A stretch of 64,000 nucleotides of DNA, taken from positions 2,017,501 to 2,081,500 of the forward strand of contig JAIUCV010000117.1 in NCBI GenBank assembly GCA_026724425.1, in the 5' to 3' direction. The translations under genes were made by a program, and so were the position numbers. Origin of the DNA: Erythrophleum ivorense. Taxonomy: Eukaryota; Streptophyta; Magnoliopsida; Fabales; Fabaceae. Numbering within the stretch: the first letter of the stretch is position 1; each line of letters opens with the position of its first letter. Shown here one piece after another: positions 56,101-64,000 of the stretch. Below the pieces are notes generated by a model that saw only the letters and a list, made by a program, of their open reading frames with translations, was not told where the DNA came from and did not search any database.

Positions 56101-57649
56101 TCAAGCCCATTCTTTCGGTTTACAAGCAACGTTTTGTGATTGTTGCGGTTGATAATCTTTTCCCAAAAGGCTAAAACCACCAAGAGAGTTACTGCTAAAT
56201 TCCTAAAACAAAGAATTGAATCAAATGTGAACATTCAAATGAACTGGACCTGGCACATGGATGAAGTTCTGGGGTAGGAGATTCATTAGGTCACTGATGG
56301 AGTGGAAAAAAAAAAAACTTATCTTGCTGTCTTGCTGATCAAGTACTTGAAAACCAACTTCCACCACTTCTCTCCTCAAATTCTCCAACAAATGTTTCAT
56401 ATATTTTAATTCTCTACAACTTCCACCATACTAGTAGCAACTTTAACCGTCATGACAAGAAACTTCTTCTTGCGCACAAGACCCTGAAAGGATAAATAAA
56501 ACAAACCGGTATGTAAAAACAAAGGATGATAAATCTTTATTCCTGCATTGATATTTATTAGTTTCGACGAGAGAGACGCAATTTGGCACCGCCTCAATCT
56601 TTACGATGGCATGAACTATTAGTAAAACTAGATGAATACCGCTGTGTATACGCTGATATTTTTTTCAAATTTTTATTTATTTATATACATTGTTTTTTTT
56701 TTAATATTTATGTATTTTTATAAATTTTCAATTTCAAGCTATAGTCGTACTACCACGGGGCATAGTTTGATACTATCATTATATGATTTAGGTTTTCTTG
56801 GATATTCCGAATCAATGTTGAGAAAATTGACGAGCAGTCGTATATCAGATCTAATATGGAGACCATCAAAACTCCTTTGTCTTGCCTGCGTTAGAGCCGT
56901 GTTTGGATACATCTATCGTTTCATGGCCTTAAATGTAGATAATAAGATAGGTTATAGATTCCTCCACAAATGTAGATCAGTTTTTTTTTAATGGCCGGTT
57001 TTGCCAGAGATGTGGATCTAGATGGGAAGATGAACAAGTACATGTTTGTGACATTCAAGATTGAGAGTAAACTAGTAGATGGGAAGATTAGCAGGCATCA
57101 AGAACGAAATAGACCCATGTTTGTCACGTGCTCTTTAAATTTAGATTCGATATATTTAACCGACGACTTTATGACAATAACGGTAAAATCTTTTAGCCAC
57201 CGTCTAAGGGTACTTGTTTAGTTGTTTTACTTGTTTAGTTGTTTTAGATTGCGAGTATTACTTTTACTTTTAATACTTTGGTCTTTTACTTTTTTAAGAA
57301 TGAATGTGGCTTTAACAAACGAAATCAATGGCTCATATGAGCTCGTCCTGAATTCATTAATTGCATAGAAACTTGAAAATATTTTATATTTTGAGACATA
57401 ATAAAATCTAAAACATTTTAAATTTTTAAAAAGAGGGGATATATTTTCAAAAAATTGATTAAATTTTGTTGGAAAGAAAGAAATAATAGAAATTGCTAAA
57501 GTTGTGGTGAAGACACGTATCAAGAAGCTAAGGTGTTGAACTGAGCGTGCTTTACGCTCGTGAATTATATAAGGATGTGGTGACTCAAAACACTACTCAA
57601 GTTGACAACTACTCATCACATTTGGGAATCTTCACTCCAAAAAAGGACA
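56101..57649. other. Intergenic region with possible decayed coding sequence
   Basis: The reverse strand near 56406-56480 reads GLVRKKKFLVMTVKVATSMV and may be part of a lost gene. The plus-strand frames 56632-56991 and 56991-57221 (MAGFARDVDLDGKMNKYMFV...) match no family I recognise; the latter has a vaguely B3-like phrase (PMFVTCSLNLDSIYLTDDFM), so REM debris is possible. None is called as a gene. Confidence 0.4.
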
Positions 57650-58474
57650 ATGTTTCAAGCTACATCGTCTCTGGCTATGCCTGTGGTGTTTCCTTTTCCA
57701 TGGAGGCGACCGCCTATCCTACCTCTCCGGAGCTCAAAGACCTTCAAGCCTCTGGCATGCCTCCATCTGAAAGGAGTCAATGGGTACACCGTACACATAC
57801 ATCTCTCTAATTTTTTTTTTTCTTTTGTAAAATCGGTTGCATAAATTCATATTTCATTTTGAAGATATATAGACCCTAAGCCAAAATCCAGACTAATCTC
57901 TAAAGTCTAAAAAAGACTCAAATACGTATTCTTGCTACTATTCCACTAACTTATTTAATTTATCTCCATATGGCAGAATGAGTGGGTTCCATGATATTGA
58001 ACTTAAAGTTCGCGATTATGAATTGGATCAGTTTGGTGTTGTGAACAATGCTGTTTACGCCAACTACTGCCAACACGGTTAGTTTAAAATTGGTTGCCAA
58101 TATTTATGCTTCACAAAAATTATTATAAACCCTCGTTTAGAATTGAGTTGAGATATGTGCTAGTAGCTAGTAAGCTATATGCCTATAAGGCTATAACCCA
58201 TTCTTACCAGTTACCAGCTGACGTTTCTTGTTAACATGTTTTCATACTAAGGCCGACACGAGTTTATGGAGAGTATCGGTTTCAACTGTGAAGAAATATC
58301 CCGTTCGGGTGAAGCCTTGGCAATTTCTGAATTGACAATAAAGTTCCTTGCACCTTTACGTGTAATTTTGACACTTTTCTACTAAAATATCGGTCACATA
58401 TTATAACAATATCAATGTTTTGTATATTTATTTGATTTCTTTGAACAGAGTAGAGGCAAGTTTGTGGTGAGAAC
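57650..58474 (+). pseudogene. ALT: Acyl-lipid thioesterase (hotdog fold), cut by a retrotransposon
   Basis: Exons 57650-57783, 57977-58077, 58252-58361 and 58449-58474 join in phase with GT-AG introns. Exon 1 (MFQATSSLAMPVVFPFPWRR ... PLACLHLKG) is a plastid-transit-type leader. Exons 2-3 encode the 4HBT hotdog domain (GFHDIELKVRDYELDQFGVV, NNAVYANYCQHGRHEF, SGEALAISELTIKFLAPLR), including the conserved D-x-F-G-x-x-N-N region of the active site. Plant ALT enzymes hydrolyse acyl-ACP in plastids to release medium-chain fatty or beta-keto acids. Exon 4 stops after SRGKFVVR at the LTR of a Tat element, so the C-terminal part is separated or lost. Confidence 0.85.
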
Positions 58475-58957
58475 TGTTAGAGGTGAAATGAGCACATTTC
58501 CCCGAGCCCGTCGTAATGATTAACAGCACCAAGGCCCAGCCCGTCTTAAGCCCTAGCCTCCTTACAGAAATGGAAAGCCTTGAGGAGGAAGGCAATACCT
58601 TAAGCAAAAAGGAAAAAGAAGCAGCCGCCACTCGAAGAAAGGAAAGAAATCAAGAGAAGAAGAAGTTTTCCTTTATGATCAAGAGGAGAATATTCAAAAG
58701 AGAATCGTCTTAACTCAATTATATAAAGAGAGGTCTTCATTCCCAGAAGACCAAGTCACGCTACCCTGCAAACCCTAAAAGCATTTGCTCATCTCTTCTC
58801 TATTTTATTCGTTATTTGCATTACGTCTCGTCAAGGCTTGTTTGACGAGACAATCTTTTGTATCCGATCCTCTTTTCGAGTAATTAATCCAAAGCTTCCC
58901 AAGTCTCCCATTCGAAATATCCCGTCATACTAACGTGTGCTATTTCTGGAATCAACA
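58475..58957 (+). repeat. 5' LTR of the Tat element
   Basis: About 483 bp with inverted ends TGTT...AACA, followed immediately by the primer site. A TATA box (TTATATAAAG) is at 58719-58728. The ALT coding frame is lost exactly at its start. Confidence 0.8.
58719..58728 (+). promoter_or_regulatory. Candidate LTR TATA box
   Basis: TTATATAAAG about 230 bp before the LTR end, placed as expected for a U3 promoter. Confidence 0.5.
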
Positions 58958-58976
58958 ATTGGCGCCGACTGTGGGG
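58958..58976 (+). other. Primer binding site region of the Tat element
   Basis: ATTGGCGCCGACTGTGGGG directly follows the LTR CA end. This is the form commonly found in Tat-type elements; the primer tRNA was not identified. Confidence 0.65.
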
Positions 58977-59024
58977 ACTGGGAATACCTTTGCCGGATTA
59001 AACATCTCAAAAGAAGCTTGGACG

Positions 59025-60647
59025 ATGTCTCACTCAGCGGGAAGCTCCCCCGAAAGAGAACCGCGACACAACCACAAGACTCTCCCGGAGAATCTTCCCG
59101 AAGACAGAGAAGACCTTCTCGAACGAGAGAAGAACCACGTCGAGCACGACGAAAACACACAGCGCGACGAGCCCGAAGACACAATCCCGCCGCCAGCTCC
59201 CGCTCGCCGCAGACCCAGAGCAAAGGTCGTCAAGCACGACGACCTGATAAAGACGATCCAAAGGGCCATGAAGCCATTCTCCGAAGAGATCCAAACGATG
59301 CAAGCATGCCAGAAGAAGACGCAGGATTTCATCGACTCGGTAACAGCGGATGACGGCAAGTTTTCGCCGGTTCGTCGACTCTCGTTCGATACACCGACAT
59401 GTCATGCCACGGAGACCGCGGTAGCAGACGCAACTGCTAATCGGACAGACGCGACGAGCCGAATCTCGCAGGCCAGCAAGCAGACTTACGCCGAGCTCGA
59501 TAGGATTAATCGTCGGCTAGACGAGTTTAATTCCAGAGTGCACCTCGTCACAAGCGCTGCACCAGAATTGGCAAAAATCCTTGCCGACACCCGGAGGAGT
59601 CCGCTGACGGCAAGGATTCGCAGAATCCGGCTCCGCGACAGAGTCCGACTGAAGATCGAGCCCTTTGCCGGCGAAGAAGACCCGAAGAAGTGGTTGACAG
59701 CTTTCAACCTCGCCATGACAAGAGAACAGTACGCCACTCCCGAGGAGAGAGAGGCGAACTATTGTCAAGTCTTCATCGAGCATATGACGAAAGAAGCACT
59801 CGGATGGTTCTCCAGCCTCCCTGCCGAGTCGATCGATAACTTCGACGACTTGACGAGCGCATTCTTAAAACACTACTCCATGAACATGACCAGGGTAACC
59901 CGAAACATGTTTACCATGACGCAATCAAGGGGAGAACCGCTGCGAAGTTTCATGGAAAGATTTAAGAAAGCCGCGATGGATCTCGGCGACATGCCAGATA
60001 GCGTTCCGCTGGAGGCACTCCGCAACGGCCTCCGATACGACTCTAAGTTTAAAGCGGATCTCTCTCTCCAACCATCGCCGACCCTCGAAGACGCGCTCCA
60101 TCGATCCCAGAGGTATATCTTCCTCGAAGAAGACACCGACTTCTACGCCGAGAAGAGCGGTGAGAAAAAGCCCACCATCGCCAGACCTAGGGAAGAAGGG
60201 CATGAACAGCGACGAAGGCCAGAGGTCAGGAGATCACTCTCTTTTGTCGTCGACGACGACCTCAACCACTGGAACCCAGCAGAGCAGCCGCAAGCACTCG
60301 CACTGACGTCGTCTCGTCCAACCGTCGCCGACCCGGATGACGACAATAATCATGACCTGTTCTGCAGCTTCCACGGTCGAACCGGTCATGCAACGGAGAA
60401 CTGTAGGCATCTCATCGGCAGCCTCCTCAGGAAGTACCGAGAAGGAGTCGTCGCGGTAGAATGCGACCGATCTCAAGGCAAAGATTTCGCACCGAAGCCG
60501 GCCAAAGGGGGGCAAAAGGGAAAGCGACCCCGTCAGTTTCGCCCCCAACACCGTGTTCAGTATCGGCACTATCCGCTTGCCCGTCTACGTCGGAGGAATT
60601 TCCAAGCTCGTGAAATTCATCGTCATAGACAGACCAGCAATATATAA
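59025..60647 (+). CDS. Tat-type gag
   Basis: The chosen start is MSHSAGSSPEREPRHNHKTL at 59025; the frame is open back to 58935 but that part is LTR/primer site. An acidic/basic N-terminal ~200 residues is followed by the Ty3 gag domain (IEPFAGEEDPKKWLTAFNLA, EALGWFSSLPAESIDNFDDL, GEPLRSFMERFKKAAMDLGD) and a CCHC zinc knuckle (CSFHGRTGHATENC). After KGKRPRQ the frame continues into sequence whose proper reading is another frame (protease remnant), so the last ~35 codons are probably read-through after a deletion. Confidence 0.85.
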   Translation: MSHSAGSSPEREPRHNHKTLPENLPEDREDLLEREKNHVEHDENTQRDEPEDTIPPPAPARRRPRAKVVKHDDLIKTIQRAMKPFSEEIQTMQACQKKTQDFIDSVTADDGKFSPVRRLSFDTPTCHATETAVADATANRTDATSRISQASKQTYAELDRINRRLDEFNSRVHLVTSAAPELAKILADTRRSPLTARIRRIRLRDRVRLKIEPFAGEEDPKKWLTAFNLAMTREQYATPEEREANYCQVFIEHMTKEALGWFSSLPAESIDNFDDLTSAFLKHYSMNMTRVTRNMFTMTQSRGEPLRSFMERFKKAAMDLGDMPDSVPLEALRNGLRYDSKFKADLSLQPSPTLEDALHRSQRYIFLEEDTDFYAEKSGEKKPTIARPREEGHEQRRRPEVRRSLSFVVDDDLNHWNPAEQPQALALTSSRPTVADPDDDNNHDLFCSFHGRTGHATENCRHLIGSLLRKYREGVVAVECDRSQGKDFAPKPAKGGQKGKRPRQFRPQHRVQYRHYPLARLRRRNFQAREIHRHRQTSNI

Positions 60648-60705
60648 CGCGATTCTAGGAAAGCCGTCGTCTCGACGTTTCATCAGTGCGTCAAATTTCC
60701 AACAC
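60530..60705 (+). pseudogene. Tat protease remnant lacking its active site
   Basis: In frame +1 relative to gag, sequence such as FSIGTIRLPVYVGGISKLVK and RPAIYNAILGKP corresponds to the C-terminal half of a Tat retropepsin. The N-terminal half with the D-(S/T)-G catalytic motif is missing, and the frame returns to that of gag after GKP, indicating a second small deletion. Processing of the polyprotein would need a protease in trans. Confidence 0.7.
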
Positions 60706-60707
60706 CG

Positions 60708-63008
60708 TTGGGAATCTTCACGTTATGCGGCAGCCAAAGAATGTCAAGATCCTGCTTCCTCCAAGAACGCCGACTCCGCTCTTCATCCTCATGCATGATC
60801 AATGAAGAGCTCGACCCGCGACTCCCCTACCATCAGAGACCTAAACCCGATCTCGTCGACCAGGTCAGCATCGACGAGACGAAACCGGAAAGGAGCGTTG
60901 GTATCGGCAGCAACCTCAACGCCGAAATCAGAACCCAGCTGGTGGATCTACTGAAGGAGAACGTGCATCTCTTCGCATGGTCAATGGAGGATATGAAAGG
61001 AATAGATCCCAGGATCACCTCGCATGAGCTCAACGTTGACCCTACCTACAAACCAATCAAGCAGAAGAGGCGCAAGCTCGGCACCGACAAAGCTCAAGCA
61101 GTCAATGACGAAGTCGAAAAGCTACTACGAGCCGGATCAATCACCGAAGTAAAGTACCCCGACTGGCTCGCCAATCCGGTCGTCGTCAAGAAGAAGAACG
61201 GGAAGTGGAGAGTATGTGTGGACTTCACCGACCTGAACAAGGCTTGCCCAAAGGATAGCTTTCCGCTGCCACATATCGATCGCCTCGACGAAGCTACGGC
61301 GGGGAACGAACTACTCTCCTTCATGGATGCATTCTCTGGCTACAACCAGATATTCATGCACCCAGACGACCGCGAGAAGACAGCCTTCATCACTGATCGA
61401 GGCACATACTGCTACAAAGTCATGCCCTTCGGCTTGAAGAACGCTGGCGCCACTTACCAAAGATTGGTCAACATGATGTTTGCAAAACAGCTCGGCAACA
61501 GCATGGAAGTCTACATCGACGACATGTTGGTAAAATCTGCTAAAGCCGAAGATCACGTCAAGAACCTTCAAGAATGCTTTCAGGTTCTGACAAAATACGG
61601 AATGAAGCTCAACCCGGCGAAGTGCAATTTCGCCGTCACCTCCGGAGAATTCCTCGGCTACATCGTAACTCAGCGCGGCATTGAGGCAAACCCGAAGCAG
61701 ATCTCGGCAATTCTCGACCTCCCCTCGCCAAAAAACTCAAAGGAGGTCCAGAGACTCACTGGCCGAATCGCCGCACTAAATAGATTCATCTCGCGTTCGA
61801 CCGACAAGTGCCTCCCCTTTTACCAACTGCTCCGCTCCAACAAGCTCTTTAAATGGGACGAGAAGTGTGAAGACGCATTCAAGCAACTGAAAGAGTATCT
61901 CACTACCCCGCCGATCCTCGCAAAACCCGAAGACGGCGAGACGTTGCTCCTCTACCTCGCCATATCAAGCACAGCCGTTAGCGGCGTGCTGGTCCGAGAA
62001 GATCGCGGCGAGCAGAAGCCCATCTTCTACGTGAGCAAAACCCTCAACGATGCCGAGACGAGATATCCTACCCTCGAAAAGCTGGCATTAGCGGTAGTGA
62101 TCTCGGCAAGAAAATTGAGACCATACTTCCAGTCCCACGCAATCATCGTCCTCTCCAGCCAACCGTTGCGCCAAATCCTTCACCGCCCAAACCAATCAGG
62201 TCGCATGGCAAGATGGGCGGTAGAACTGTCAGAGCACGACATCGAATTCAAAGGCCGAACCAGCGCAAAATCCCAGGTTCTCGCCGACTTCATTGTCGAG
62301 ATCCCACCAGAGCTCGTCGTGAACGAAGCCGAGCATATCGCCAAATGGGTCCTGCACGTTGACGGAGCTTCGTCCAAGCAAGGATCTGGTGTCGGCATCC
62401 GCCTCGTATCCCCTACAGGCGAGGTTCTCGAACAGTCCTTCAAACTCGACTTTCCAGCATCCAATAACGAGGCCGAATATGAGGCAGTCATCGCAGGACT
62501 ACGTCTCGCAAAGGAAGTCGGGGCCGAGCACGTGCACGCATTCTGCGATTCTCAGCTCGTGGCAAAGCAATTCAGCGGAGACTACGACGCTAAAGACGAC
62601 CGCATGGACGCATATCTCAAGGTAACGACGGAACTGTCCAAGCAATTCAAGTCGTTCGAGTTGACAAAAATTCCCCGTGCCGAGAACACGGAAGCCGACG
62701 CGCTCGCTGCCTTAGCCTCGAGGACCGACTCGGCTTTGCGGCGAACGATTCCCGTCGAAACAATTGAGCAACCTAGCATCAAACTTCCTAAAGGAGCGTT
62801 TATCATGACGATATATCAAGAAGAGGAGGAAGATGAAGAAGACGAGCCAATGACCCCCGAGTCAGAAGAAGACCAATCTCGCTCGTGGCAGGACGAGATC
62901 AAAGATTATCTGATCAACGGCACGATTCCAGCCAATCGTTGGGCAGCTCGTCGACTACGCCGCAAAGCCGCCTACTACTTCCTCCAAAACGACGAATTAT
63001 TCCGGTGA
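60708..63008 (+). CDS. Tat-type pol: reverse transcriptase and two RNase H domains
   Basis: A 766-codon frame, the same frame as gag. RT blocks: WLANPVVVKKKNGKWRVCVD, FMDAFSGYNQIFMHPDD, VMPFGLKNAGATYQ, and the catalytic VYIDDMLVKS. The connection/RNase H region follows (FYVSKTLNDAETRYPTLEKL). A further archaeal-type RNase H (VLHVDGASSKQGSGVGIRL, NNEAEYEAVIAGL, FCDSQLVAKQF, ENTEADALAALAS) is the hallmark of the Tat branch. The true N-terminus would be fused to gag-protease; the ATG at 60708 is only the first Met after the upstream break. It ends at a TGA (63006-63008) just before integrase. Confidence 0.88.
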   Translation: MGIFTLCGSQRMSRSCFLQERRLRSSSSCMINEELDPRLPYHQRPKPDLVDQVSIDETKPERSVGIGSNLNAEIRTQLVDLLKENVHLFAWSMEDMKGIDPRITSHELNVDPTYKPIKQKRRKLGTDKAQAVNDEVEKLLRAGSITEVKYPDWLANPVVVKKKNGKWRVCVDFTDLNKACPKDSFPLPHIDRLDEATAGNELLSFMDAFSGYNQIFMHPDDREKTAFITDRGTYCYKVMPFGLKNAGATYQRLVNMMFAKQLGNSMEVYIDDMLVKSAKAEDHVKNLQECFQVLTKYGMKLNPAKCNFAVTSGEFLGYIVTQRGIEANPKQISAILDLPSPKNSKEVQRLTGRIAALNRFISRSTDKCLPFYQLLRSNKLFKWDEKCEDAFKQLKEYLTTPPILAKPEDGETLLLYLAISSTAVSGVLVREDRGEQKPIFYVSKTLNDAETRYPTLEKLALAVVISARKLRPYFQSHAIIVLSSQPLRQILHRPNQSGRMARWAVELSEHDIEFKGRTSAKSQVLADFIVEIPPELVVNEAEHIAKWVLHVDGASSKQGSGVGIRLVSPTGEVLEQSFKLDFPASNNEAEYEAVIAGLRLAKEVGAEHVHAFCDSQLVAKQFSGDYDAKDDRMDAYLKVTTELSKQFKSFELTKIPRAENTEADALAALASRTDSALRRTIPVETIEQPSIKLPKGAFIMTIYQEEEEDEEDEPMTPESEEDQSRSWQDEIKDYLINGTIPANRWAARRLRRKAAYYFLQNDELFR

Positions 63009-64000
63009 ACCGCAAACAAAGTCATCCTACGTTGTTGCGACGAGACGCAGGCCAAGAAGGTGATGATTGAGACTCACGAAGGAGCCGGAGGAAACCACGC
63101 CGGCGGAAAATCCCTGGCCTCTAAGATTAAGAAGCACGGACTGTTCTGGCCAAAGATGATCGAAGATTGCGAAAATCACACCGCGAAGTGCATTCCCTGC
63201 CAAAGATACGCCCCGATCATCAACGCCCCGACGCAAGAACTTCAAGCGTCCGTCCCGGCATATCCCTTTATGCGCTGGGCGATGGATATAGTCGGCCCGA
63301 TGCCTCGGTCCCGGCAATGCGCATACCTCTTGATCGTCACCGACTACTTCACCAAGTGGGTAGAAGCTAAAGCCTTCCCGAACCCCACTGCCAAAGACGT
63401 GCAGAACTTCATCTGGCAGTACGTCATCTGCCGACATGGTCTACCATATGAAATCGTCACCGACAATGGTGGCCAATTCGTCGCGGCAAGCTTCCGCGAG
63501 TTCTGTGCCAATTGGAAGATCAAGCTCGTTTATTCCACACCAAGATACCCCCAAGCCAATGGGCAAGCCGAGGCAACAAACAAAACTATCGTCGACGGCC
63601 TGAAGAAAAGACTCGAGAGCTACAAAGGAACGTGGGCAGACGAACTTGACGGCGTACTTTGGTCTCACCGCACAACACCCAGGTCGGCGACAGGCGAAAC
63701 CCCATTCTCCCTATCTCATGGTTGCGAAGCATTAGCCCCTGCCGAGCTACACGTTGCGAGCTTACGCCGATCACTAATGCCCCTCAACTCCTCGTTGAAC
63801 GACGAATCTTTGCACGACAGCCTCGTCAACACTGAGGAGCTAAGAGATCGCTCCCTCTTGCGTATGCAAAACTATCAGCAGAAAGCAGCAAGATACTACG
63901 CCAAGAAGATTCGCAATCGCCGCTTCGCACTACATGACCTCGTCCTGAAAAAAGTCCACGACTTCACCAAGCCCGAGCACGCCGGCAAATTTGGTTTCAA
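63009..64000 (+). CDS. Tat-type integrase, in frame after a TGA; runs off the edge
   Basis: Open without stop from 63009 to 64000 in the pol frame. The HHCC zinc region has ETHEGAGGNHAGGKSL and CENHTAKCIPCQ. The DDE core has D in RWAMDIVGPMP, D in IVTDNGGQFVA and E in QANGQAEATNKTI. Integrase inserts element cDNA into the host chromosome. The only break between RNase H and integrase is a single TGA, consistent with a TGG-to-TGA change. The C-terminus, chromodomain status and 3' LTR are outside the window. Confidence 0.85.

Larger units (their letters stand above)
58475..64000 (+). mobile_element. Tat-lineage Ty3 retrotransposon, 5' part (runs off right edge)
   Basis: LTR 58475-58957, a primer site directly after it, gag from 59025, then protease remnant, reverse transcriptase, RNase H, a second archaeal-type RNase H and integrase up to the edge. 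The dual RNase H and the ATTGGCGCCGACTGTGGG primer-site sequence are typical of the Tat branch. The element inserted into exon 4 of the acyl-lipid thioesterase gene. The predicted 5-bp target duplication is AGAAC (58470-58474). It is damaged: a protease deletion and a TGA between RNase H and integrase. Confidence 0.9.

Noticed and set aside
58482..58957. Tat LTR starting at TGAAATGAG
   Set aside because: The start at 58475 gives matching inverted ends TGTT/AACA, while 58482 does not.
59030..60569. Reverse-strand frames opposite Tat gag
   Set aside because: Shadow frames caused by GC-rich codons; the forward strand carries the gag domain and zinc knuckle.

Overview
This window is plant nuclear DNA, most likely from a Brassicaceae relative of Arabidopsis. 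The evidence is spliced genes with GT-AG introns, a gibberellin 3-oxidase, a short OTU deubiquitinase and an acyl-lipid thioesterase with close Arabidopsis-type sequences, three members of the crucifer DUF577 family, REM-type B3 remnants, and transposons of the Athila, Tat, LINE, Stowaway and DUF1985/ULP1-carrying Mutator-like (MULE) classes. It looks like a transposon-rich (pericentromere-like or repeat-invaded) region with a few host genes. No prokaryotic features were seen.

Layout. 1-3292: 5' part of an Athila-lineage Ty3 retrotransposon on the minus strand (gag, tRNA-Asp primer site, LTR), inserted into a DUF1985 exon of MULE A. 3293-8668: right-hand part of MULE A, carrying a truncated DUF1985 gene and three kinds of tandem array built on a TCTAC/GTAGA core. 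8669-15670: a roughly 2.2 kb direct duplication, a Stowaway MITE, LTR remnants, and an inverted copy of the GA3-oxidase 3' flank. 15675-16947: GA3-oxidase. 18152-19733: nine-exon OTU gene. 21228-29978: complete MULE B with 43-bp terminal inverted repeats and a perfect 9-bp target duplication; it has an intact transposase gene facing a seven-exon DUF1985+ULP1 protease gene. 30360-44675: a 5'-truncated LINE of about 6 kb with a 16-bp target duplication, split by an 8.26-kb gag-protease-only LTR element (31643-39903, 5-bp target duplication AATCC). 46250-54087: three intronless DUF577 genes. 50685-56100: two REM B3 pseudogene fragments. 57650-58474: an acyl-lipid thioesterase gene cut in its fourth exon by a Tat-lineage Ty3 element that runs off the right edge.

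How it fits together. The most interesting signal is that both MULEs encode DUF1985 proteins and both carry dense noncoding arrays of the same pentamer TCTAC/GTAGA, repeatedly spaced at 13 bp although the array sequences otherwise differ. This matches the known logic of transposon-encoded VANC-type anti-silencing, in which DUF1985/ULP1-family proteins bind short motifs repeated in their own element. This window may hold such a system with a TCTAC target. That function is inference; the arrays, spacing and gene structure are read directly.

Exon boundaries were assigned by eye from reading frame and splice consensus; positions may be off by a base or so.
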